This document shows positions 46,146-55,223 of a DNA stretch of 64,000 nucleotides, one piece after another (positions within the stretch are counted from its first letter, which is position 1; every line of letters starts with the position of its first letter). The notes below the pieces were generated by a model. The model made no database searches. It was not told where the DNA came from and saw nothing but the letters and a program-made list of their open reading frames with translations. This stretch comes from Serilophus lunatus (Eukaryota > Chordata > Aves > Passeriformes > Eurylaimidae): positions 254,004 to 318,003 of the forward strand of contig VXBA01001650.1 of NCBI GenBank assembly GCA_013399895.1, in the 5' to 3' direction. The translations under genes and the position numbers were made by a program.

Positions 46146-46455
46146 CCCGGCCCTGACCCCCACTCCATCCCTGTCCACAGCTCCATCCTTATCCACATCC
46201 CCTGTCCGCAACTTCATCCCTGTCCCCAACTCCATCCTTATCCACATCCCTGTCCCCCACTCCATCCCTGTCCCCGACTCCACCCCTGTCCAAATCCCTG
46301 TCCCCCTCTCCATCCTTATCCACATCCCTTATCCTAACTCTATCCCTGTCTACATCCCTGACCCCGACTCCATCCCTGTCCACAACTCCATCCTTATCCA
46401 CATCCCTGTTCCCGTCCCTGTCCCCATCCCTATCCACATCTCTATCCCATCCCCA
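46146..46455. repeat. Degenerate pyrimidine-rich minisatellite
   Basis: Irregular units built from TCCATCCCTGTCC, AACTCCATCCTTATCC and ACATCCCTGTCC repeat about a dozen times, with units of roughly 20-40 bases. The minus strand is purine-rich. It abuts the gap, whose N bases may hide more units. Confidence 0.9.
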
Positions 46456-46619
46456 CTGCGGTGCCACTTCATTCCCAAGTGGAAAAGGAGCGGGTTGGAG
46501 TTGTTCCTGGCACTGATGGAGATCCACTGGTGGTTTGGGTAAAAGGCTCTTCAGCACCTCATCCCAGCTCTCACCTAAAACTGCAGCTGGGGTTCCATGT
46601 GTGCCGGCCCTTGGGAGCA

Positions 46620-46796
46620 CCTCACACAATCCCAGAGTCAATCAGGCTGGAAAAGATCTCCAAGTCACCACCCTGTCAACTCGACCAGGGCACTCAGTGC
46701 CATGTCCAGTGTTTCCTTAAACACCTCCACCACCTCCCTGGGCAGCCCATTCCAATGTCTAATCACGCTTTCCATGAAGACATTCTTGAGCCCTGG
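46620..46796 (-). mobile_element. CR1 fragment, second subfamily
   Basis: The minus strand shows CATTGGAATGGGCTGCCCAG, GGAGGTGGTGGAGGTGTT and GACATGGCACTGAGTGCC. The tail reads TTTTCCAGCC near 46650. Confidence 0.85.
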
Positions 46797-47404
46797 GCAT
46801 GTTCTAGTAGGTAACTCCAAGTCCCTGCTGTGCATTAATCTACACCAGGGAACTATTAATTGTAACCCAGGAAGTATCCAAAAAACAGGAGTGATAATTC
46901 ACCCCACTCCATCTGTTTGCATCCTGAGAAGGTTTCCCACACACTGAGGACACCAGTTCCTCCCCTCGCAGGAGCCACTGTTTTCCAGCTGCATATAATG
47001 ACTCTGCTTTCCTGTTTGGATGTGTTTACACAGGGAATGCCAGGCCCCGAGAACTGAAAATACAGACGTGTGAGTAATCCCAGTGGGTTTATCAGGCTCT
47101 GTGCACACACCAAGTGAATCCCATGTGGGTGAGACTGTGACCCACGACAGAAACGTGCTGTTGTGCAGTGCACAGATGCAAATGTGCACAGATGGAGACC
47201 CTGAGAAAGCAAAGACCCATTGTAGGCACTGAGAGAGGGATGTTCTTCTCCATGGGGGAAGGGAGAAAAGATGCTACAAGTGGATGCCAAGATAAAAGAC
47301 TTTTGCTCTGGAATTGCTGCCTTCGTGCAGGGTTGCACACCGGAGAATTCCATCACACACAGTGGATGGAAAAAGCTACTTGCCTTCCTATATCCATATG
47401 AATT

Positions 47405-47522
47405 GTGGTCACCCCATCCCTGGAAGTGTTCAAGGCCAGGCTGGATGGAGCTTGGAGAAACCTGGTCTAGTGGGAGGTGTCCCTGCCCATCACCAAGATG
47501 ATCTTTAAGGTCCCTTCCAACC
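47405..47522 (+). mobile_element. CR1 tail fragment
   Basis: Shows CCATCCCTGGAAGTGTTCAA, TAGTGGGAGGTGTCCCTGCC and AAGGTCCCTTCCAACCCC. A few bases are lost around the usual GGCAGGGG block. Confidence 0.88.
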
Positions 47523-50500
47523 CCAAAGACTTCAGCAAAAATCTTACACGCAATGTTTGTGCTCACAACAGACCAAAGCATGAGGGACCACCAGAAACAT
47601 TTTTTCCCCCACCCTGTATGGAATTTCCTTCCCCAAATGCCATCAGCCTGAGGTGCAGGAGGGCTAATAATTTAGGCAAACACGTCCCTGTCCAACTCTC
47701 TAAGAGTGAAACTGGGAACCTGCACCGGGAATTCTGAAGGAGAAACTCCTCCCTGCTAGAGGGTGCAAAGAGCAGCCCAGCCCCAGCAGCCCTGCGTATC
47801 CAAGGTCCATCACACACCTCTTGGATTTAAGGTTTCATTTTCCCCTCCTGTCAGCTGCTGTCACAGACAGAAGACCTTGGTGAAGCTGCAGGCACTGAGT
47901 TTTGATGTCAGCTTTGCTCATCCATCAGTGTCCTGCTCTTCCCTGACTTTTCCTGCAGCTCAGGAGCTCAGATGAGCTTCAGCCAACCCAAGGGCAGTTG
48001 GATGAGACAAATGGAGATAAAATGGATCTCTATCCAATACATTATGTATGATGTGCTCCCATCAGGAGAGTATTGCTTGGCAGATAAATAGGTGCTCTCC
48101 ACAAAGTTGGGTTAAACTTGAAAAAAATCCCTCAATGAATCATCAACATCAAATGAATTTCAGAAAAATAACAGATTCCTCAGTACTTTTCAGGGAGGAA
48201 CAAAAGTCTACAAGTGACTTCAAATAGTAAGAGATCACTGAGGTTGGTAGAAATGCACATGTGACCTTGTAAAGAGAATCAAGAGCTCCTGGAGGTCAAT
48301 TCTAAATTCTGCAGTGAACAAAGCGTTAACTAACAGAAGTCAAGGATAAAAAATAAGAGAGCCTTTTACCATTATAAATCCAGTAATACCAAATCACTAA
48401 AATTCCTGGTAACAAGTCAGTGATTGATGTGGTGGCACCAGGGTGTTATTTCAAGTACTAAGGTGAGTGCTGCCACTGACAGGCAGAGTCACATAACCCT
48501 CCTGCCTCTTGTTTCCTCACCTTAGAAGTAAATTAAGAGAAGGAAATGCTTTGTCTGAAGGAACAAACTCAAGCTTTGCAAAGAGGAGAATGCGCCACAG
48601 AGACCTGTTGTGGGGTATTTTAGTCTGTAAAAGAAATTTCTCCAGGCTTCTCTTTAGGGACTAACAGCTCTCCTGATTTGGAAACAAGTGCTGTGTGGCA
48701 AGTTTTTCCTGCAGTAGAAGATGGAACTATTTTCTTTTAATAGGCTGAAATTGTATGCAATAGATGATGGATTGGGAGTGTTAGGCTGTTTGCATTTCAT
48801 GAAGTTGTTTGTGCTTCTGTGCAGTCCTCAGGGGTGTCTGGTATCTCAGAATGGGGATGAAGACAAATCAAGACCAGCCTCACTGGAGGGACTGTGTACA
48901 CTGCAATTAACACCTCCACACAGCCCAAGTTAATTTAAATTCATGTTTGGAGAGAGGATACATATTTCCAGCAACCAACTGAAAACCTGGAACTTGATCA
49001 GTATTATGAGGATACTGAGCAGATACTCTGCCTTTGCACACTGTAATTGTCCATTTGTACTGTCATGTTGAGAGTCACCTTTTCAGTCTTCTCTGATAAA
49101 TCCTGAACAAAAAGGTGAGGAATGAACTATCCATCTACAACTGTGAGCTGAATTTGGGCTGGGCACCCACCTGAAGTTCATGGCCTGGACACCTGGATCC
49201 ATGGAACAACAGCTCTCACCCTGAGGGAGGGGGGAATGAAGCAGCACCTCAATCAACTCCCCAGGGTACCTGTCCATGAACCACATAGATCCTTCAAAAC
49301 ATGGGGCTAAACTGCTTTTTTTGATTGAGAATGACTTTTACTCAGCTATAATCAAATTTGGTAATTGCATCCTGTGAACACAGATGTAACTCCCTGAGCC
49401 TGATATACATAATCTTATCAGATTAGGTCCTGCACAAGAAAAATCCCCTTGGATTGTAGCCATAAAACATCCTGACAGCAGTGAACTGACCTGTGCCTTG
49501 TTTGTTAGCAGCCTCTTTACTCGGCCCACTGCTTCCTTGTTCTCCTCACGTAAACTTCCTCAAGGCAAACACACAAAACATTTTCCACTGAAAACGTGTG
49601 TCCAACGTAATTCCATAAACAAAAAAGTAGTAAACAGGGACTGCAAATACAGAGAGCCACCTCCTGGCAGCTGCGGGGAACGAGTTACAGCCACGAAGGG
49701 CCAAATCTCTGCCTCTCTTGGCAAATCATTTCAAGATAAGGACCTACCCACGTGTAACGTAAAGGCACAGGCAGAATGATCTGCTGCTGCTGTTCTGTTT
49801 GCCCAGTGGAAAACCAGGAGAGTAAATGAGGAGGAAGGACTGTCCAAGCCTTCACCACATGCCTCACATCCATGTTATTTCTTTTATAGATCCAAAGAAC
49901 TGTGCTAGCCTGTCTACACCTCTTCATGTACTGGGTGGCATTTGATGCCAGCTTTGTCTTCTGGCATTATTATTTTCAGGTTTCTTAATTTTAATAGGTG
50001 GGTTCCTGAAGCTAAATCTCCTCAGAGAAGGAAAGGACTCACAGTCTTCCCAACTGAGCTTCCATTCATTTCTGCTCCTGTTTATCATTTTCAGGTGGTT
50101 TATGTCTCTACCCTGCCTTCAGTCTCTCTCAGTTTAACACCCTGTAAATGCCACTGGGGTGCTCTTGATTTCCTCTTCCAGGTATTTAACCAAGACCTTG
50201 AATTAAGGGTTGCCTGAGCACAGACTCCTACAAGTATCCTGCTGCAAACTTAAATTACAGAGAGGCTTCAAAAGTGTCCAGAGGGAAACAGATCACAGAT
50301 GGCTTACTTCCCTAGGAAATGAAACTAAAAATAAATGAGGAAAAACTCCCTTCTCTCGAGCTCCATGACCCGAGGTCTGCTCTGTTCAAACAGCAGCCAA
50401 ATGGGTGTTTGGGAAAGCACATCTGGCCAAATGTTTGACGAGCTTTTCTAACTATATTGTAGATTATTGATGGTGCTCAGGTGATTTCCCAGATCAAGGA

Positions 50501-52136
50501 GTCCAGGAGCAGAAGCTTCACCCTCCACTGCCCAGTGTTCTCTTACCATTCCACAGTGTTTGTTGGATAAATGCTGTGAATCCCCACAAATCAGAGAGTA
50601 TCTCCTTTAATATTTAGTCTTGTCATTACCCACTTGATTTACCTATTGAAAAAAAAAAAAAGGCAATTAGATTTTCCATGAACAGACATTTTAAATATTT
50701 CCTGCATTAATTCAGCACAACTGGAGCTCCAGGATGGTTGGCATGGCCTTCATGCCATTAAAATGCTGGCAGGGTGGCATTTGTTAGAAGTTTGTTGAAC
50801 ACAGTTCTCTCCCACTCCCTCTGCAAATCCTTCCTACAGAAACAGGAATTAATGGATGTGAAGAAAACTCTCTGCACAGACAGTTACTTACGGTTGCCTG
50901 AGTGATTATTTGGCAACCAAAGCTTTGTTTTGCATGAAAAAAAAAAAAGCAGACAAGAAGAATCTTCCTTCTCATAACCTGCCTGCCCCAGGGATTTCCA
51001 GTGTACATCCAGATGGCACGTTCAACTCAGGGCATGGTTATTAAATTTCAGAGCAGGAAGGTGCAGGCAACTAATTTCAGGTAAGGGAAGAACCATTTCC
51101 TTTGATCAGCTGGGTAATTCTTTGTTCAACATTTAGCCAGGTTATCTCCTCATCTCTCCCCATACACAGACAGACAAGCACATTCATCTCTGTCTCTGAG
51201 AATAAAAGCAAAGATAAAACTTTAAACAACTATTATTCCTAAAACAGATCATGAAATTGTGGAGGCAGGAGGCCTGTTCCCTTCTGCACTGACAGATCAT
51301 CCACTGCTGTGGGGCCACAGCTTCATGAATTTAGTACAAACAGCAACAGGGGTTTTATTTTTAAATCTTCATCTTTGCCTGGAAGGAAACAGGGTGAGCA
51401 GGGAGTGAGCTGGAAGGCAGGGAAGGACTGGAAGGGTGAGCTGCTACACCACCAATTCAAGCCAAAAGCCTTTGGAACAAGATGTTGTCTGCTCTGCACA
51501 CTGACATCTACAATGCTCTTTACTGATTGACCCTACTATGTGAAATATATGCATGAGAAAGCAGGAAAAAAATAGGAAACACAGAAAACACCCACTGCTG
51601 GCATTTGCACTGAAGCTGAATTTTAGCTCATGTGCTGATTACAAAAATATTAAACTCGGCCTGATCATCTCTGACCAGCAGAAGGCAGTAAAATCACAAG
51701 ATGGGGAAAAAAAACACCCCACCTGACTTTGCTCCACGAACCCAAAATTGGGCTGGTGACTACTGAGGAACATCATCCTTTTATAGGATGTTGAGCTGTA
51801 ATGCCAGTTCCAGACAGTTGAGAAATTCAACTCAATCCCTCACAAATCCTACACTTTTTTTTTTTTAAGCCCTTGGCTCCTGATACACCCAATGAGTGTT
51901 TTTAAGCAGCTTAAGACAAACAGCTTAAGGAAGAACCTACTTTATAAAACACTAAAAAAAACCCCCCAAAATCCCTCAGGGGAGGGAGAGGAGCTGCAGT
52001 GACTGATGCATTTTTAGAGAAGAAATAAAGCAGCGAGTTGAACCAGAGCACACAGCTGGGTGTTCGGGCTGGACATTGGAGTCTCTCAGAGAGTTTGGAG
52101 ATTTGGGAGGCGTTTTGCTGTAGCGGGAGTTAAAAA

Positions 52137-52320
52137 GACATAAAATTAAAAACATAACAACAAAAAAACCCCAAACCCTCTAAAAAACCCAACAAAAAAC
52201 CCCTCAAAAAAACCGTAACAAAAAGCCACAGGAAAAAAAACCCCAACAAAACAAACCCACTGAAAAACCACCGAAACAAAACAAAAAAAACCCTAATAAT
52301 CTCCTCTAAAAAAAAAAGAG
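52137..52320. repeat. A/C-rich, nearly G-free low-complexity tract
   Basis: About 180 bases of adenine runs broken by CCC groups, with only a handful of G on the plus strand. There is no fixed repeat unit. It lies immediately upstream of the ATG4C CpG island. Confidence 0.85.
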
Positions 52321-52496
52321 AGAAAAATACTGTTAACGGGCAGCCGCCGACGCCGTGAGGGGTCAGACTTCCCGCCCCCGACGCCGTGAGGGGCCAGGCT
52401 CCCCGCCCCCGCCCGCCTTCCCGGAGTTCGGCCTCCAACCGCAGCCCAACCCCTCCCGGCGCCCTCAGCCCGTTCCGCCGCCACCTCCCGCCTCTC

Positions 52497-52561
52497 CCTC
52501 TTCCTCTTCCCTCCCTCCTTCCCTCCTCTTCCTCCCTCCTTCCCTCCTCTTCCTCCCTCCC
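52497..52561. repeat. Polypyrimidine tract with direct repeats
   Basis: A C/T-only stretch built from repeated TTCCTCCCTCCTTCCCTCCT units. Such homopurine-homopyrimidine DNA in promoters can bind GAGA-type factors or form triplex DNA. Confidence 0.85.
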
Positions 52562-52566
52562 GCCGG

Positions 52567-52585
52567 ACTACAACTCCCAGCACGC
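52567..52585 (+). promoter_or_regulatory. ZNF143-type element (SBS), copy 1
   Basis: ACTACAACTCCCAGCACGC closely matches the known ZNF143/STAF core ACTACAATTCCCAGCATGC, common in vertebrate TATA-less promoters near the start site. Confidence 0.8.
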
Positions 52586-52633
52586 CCCGCGCTCCCCTCC
52601 AGCCCGTCCCGCCGCGCCCCCGCCGCGGTGCCC

Positions 52634-52648
52634 GCCGGGAGTTGTAGT
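52634..52648 (-). promoter_or_regulatory. ZNF143-type element (SBS), inverted copy 2
   Basis: The minus strand reads ACTACAACTCCCGGC, the same core in opposite orientation, with about 48 bp between the two elements. Confidence 0.7.
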
Positions 52649-52722
52649 TCCCGCGGCGGGAGGCCGCGGGCTGCCCGGGGCTGGCTGGGGCGGCTCCGTG
52701 AGGGGCGATCGGCGGGACGCAT

Positions 52723-52814
52723 CCTCCGGGATCGGTGTATCCCGACCTCCCGGGACCCTCCAGGATCCTCCGGGATCGGTGTGTCTCGACCCTCCGGGAT
52801 CGGTGTGTCCTGAG
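52723..52814 (+). repeat. Short tandem repeat in ATG4C 5' region
   Basis: Three near-identical copies of CCTCCGGGATCGGTGTGTCT plus a few bases start at 52723, 52767 and 52791. The last two abut, giving a 24-bp unit. A shorter related CCTCC block separates the first two. Confidence 0.85.
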
Positions 52815-52965
52815 GGGCTGGGATTCCGCTCGGCTGCGCGGTCCGTCTTTGCTGCGGGATTGAAAGGTGTGTGTGTGAGAAATAAAATTTATCTCTTTTT
52901 TGTTTTTTTTTTCACCCTGCCGCCTTCCAAGTATCGCGTCTAACAGCCTTTCTGTGTGTTTGCAG

Positions 52966-53054
52966 CTCCTCAGAAATGACCTCCGGGCGTCCCTGGCCGC
53001 CGTCCTGCCCTGTGGGACTCGCCGACTTTCGCTGCCCGTTCAGGTTCTTCCCAG
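52966..53054 (+). other. ATG4C: Possible alternative noncoding 5' exon of ATG4C
   Basis: An 89-bp segment bordered by TTTGCAG and CCCAG/GTAGAA is GC-richer than its flanks and lies between the CpG island and the start-codon exon. It contains an ATG at 52976 that is out of frame with ATG4C. No transcript evidence is available. Confidence 0.35.
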
Positions 53055-55138
53055 GTAGAAACCCGGAGCCAAGGGGCCTCAATTCCTAATTAATGCAGAT
53101 AATTTGTGTCGCAGTTACCGCATTCAGGCTTCATTCGTGTCATTTCGCCTCCCTCTGCGGTCCTGTTGGGAGGGCGCCTCGGTTTTCTGCCGTTCAGGAA
53201 AACAAATCCTGTCATTGGGGAGCTTTGTGATTTTTTTTGTTATTTTTTTTTTTAATTACTAATAGCAAACAGCACAATCATCTCCCTCAGGGGGTGGGCA
53301 GGAATTCCCGTGTCCCTTATACGTGTGAGGGAACATCCACCTGGTGATCTCTGCTCTGGGTAACTTCTTCCAGGAGACAACTACAGTATAAAAACATTAG
53401 CTGCAAGTTTAATAATTTAATGCTTTTATACCTATTGGGCTTGGATTTGTGTTCCCTGGATTTTCTCCTGATGCAATCCTGTTAATTGTGGAATTTTTAC
53501 TGATGCCATTGATGGGAAGAGCCTGCATTTTCCCCACTGGAATAAATAATGTTCCTGGTTTGTGTTCCCATTCCTCTTGGAAGTCCTTTTGTGCATCTTT
53601 AGCATAATGCCAGGGAAGAAATGTAAAGGGAGGAAGATAAATCTGCTGCATTGACCATTGTCATTTCAAGGAAAATGAACTTCTTTGTCATTTAAATAAT
53701 TTTGCCTTCAGGCCCCTTCAGAACTGTAGAGTTTGTTTCATTTCTGATTTTTGCCAGAGGAAGCTTTTGTAGGAATTGGCTTTTCAGGCAATCAGTGGCC
53801 TCTGCATAAAGGACTCTTGCTGATGGATCATTGTGGGGACAGACAGGACCAGACACCTCCTGGAGAAGTTCACCTTGCCAGCTTTGCCATCTAGAGATGG
53901 TGATACAGCCAGTCTTTTTTATTTTTTTTTTTCCTAAAGAGAAAAGAGGGGGGAAAAGGCAGGAAGTTAAAACCCAAGCTAAAATTGTCTTTTTCTGCAA
54001 CTCCATCTCGACAGAGTTGTAGCCATTACTTGTTTTCACTATCAAAAAAAAAGTCAGTTTTCCCCCGTGTTTGTGAGCTGGCATTGCTTCTTGTTTTGTC
54101 AAAAAGTAGATTTTTATCAAATAATACAATGGAATAGTGGGAAAGTGTGCTGGGGAGGGCTTGGGCAGCAGACAGGAACAGGGGATCTGTGTGAACACCC
54201 TCAGCCTCTGATTATTGTCACCCCAACAACTTCACCCTCTCTTCAGTTACAGTGTCAGTGATTAGGTTTTACTTAAAATATGCTCCCAGTGGAGAGAAGT
54301 GACACAGTTTAGTCTTTGTCCTGCTTCTGATCCCAATTCAATGGGGAATAACACAGTGAAAGGTAAATACAGCTCTAGGTTCTCCTTTTAAAGCAAGAAG
54401 GTTCTCTCCTGGCCCAAGCTTATTAATTAAACAAGATAATTCACTTTTGCTCATGTCATCATCTGGTGTTTTAGAACTTCTTGTGGAAGCAGGAGCTCTT
54501 AACTTCTCAGCTGTCTGAGCAAGGGTTTGGGCTCCCAGATATCACCAAGGAAACTTTCTGTGGCAAGGAGTTTAAAGTGAACCACTGACAGAATCCACCT
54601 GGTGAAGGAAGCTCTGTTAACTAAGAGCAAATTTCCTGTTACAAAAGGGGTGATTTTTTTACCTTAAAAGCAACCTAAACTGGAAATAAACATATCCTGC
54701 CTTTATCCCTGTTTCTAGGAAGTGTGGGAAAAAGGGACAGAACTCCCTCTGTATTCCACCTGCCCCATTTGTAACAGAAAAGAGCAGCATCTCTTCTGTT
54801 CAGTGAGATGGATCTTCACCTCACTGCTGGTTAAAATGAGAGTCCTCACTTTGCTGTGCAGGGGAGAGCTGCTGGAGAACATTATGTTTGATTTAGCTTT
54901 GTGTAGTGCTTTTATTGGTGTGTATTTGGAGTTAAATTGTTTTATTACTTATTCATGGGACATGGGATTGCTCCTCGTTGTCTGGGGGTGGAGGGTTCTG
55001 TGGGTTTATTCTTGTTCCTGTCCACGTTGGGCTTAAATCCCTGAGTGGGGGATGCTGTGGCCAAGGATGTGTTCCTGGTTCTGTTTTTGCAGCAGCAGAA
55101 CTGAAAGCCTTACAGGACAGAGATGGCTTTTCCCCCAG
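53055..55138 (+). other. ATG4C 5' intron
   Basis: About 2.1 kb between the possible 5' noncoding exon and the start-codon exon. No repeat or coding exon is recognised. Confidence 0.6.
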
Positions 55139-55147
55139 GATTTGAAT

Positions 55148-55223
55148 ATGGAGGCCACAGGGACAGATGAAGTGGAAAAGATAAAATCAAAGTTCATGTC
55201 TGCATGGCACAACATGAAGTACA
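55148..55223 (+). CDS. ATG4C: ATG4C first coding exon
   Basis: This 76-bp coding part encodes MEATGTDEVEKIKSKFMSAW and HNMKY. The exon probably starts at 55139 after TTCCCCCAG and ends at GTAAGT. The start codon is chosen by strong context and by match to the family N-terminus. Confidence 0.94.

Larger units (their letters stand above)
46456..52130. other. Intergenic DNA between DOCK7 and ATG4C
   Basis: About 5.7 kb with two CR1 fragments. No coding exon, RNA gene or other repeat is recognised. A possible enhancer cannot be judged by eye. Confidence 0.6.
52330..52866 (+). promoter_or_regulatory. ATG4C: ATG4C promoter CpG island and likely first (noncoding) exon
   Basis: An abrupt CpG-rich block in AT-rich surroundings, upstream of and on the same strand as ATG4C. 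It has no TATA box but two ZNF143-type elements. A plausible noncoding exon ends at 52866 (GATTGAAAG followed by GTGTGT). The start site is likely between about 52600 and 52720, by inference from the ZNF143 elements. Confidence 0.7.

Noticed and set aside
45213..46337. Long open frames on both strands crossing the gap (up to 370 codons)
   Set aside because: Most of the length is undetermined N bases read as X, and the rest is CpG island plus minisatellite; no family is recognisable.
46189..46641. 150-codon minus-strand frame rich in Asp-Arg-Asp and Asp-Lys-Asp repeats
   Set aside because: It is the translated minisatellite; the repetition follows the DNA repeat, and there is no splice or family support.
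52355..52943. Proline- and serine-rich frames in the ATG4C CpG island
   Set aside because: They come from GC-rich promoter DNA and the pyrimidine repeat; the real ATG4C start is at 55148.
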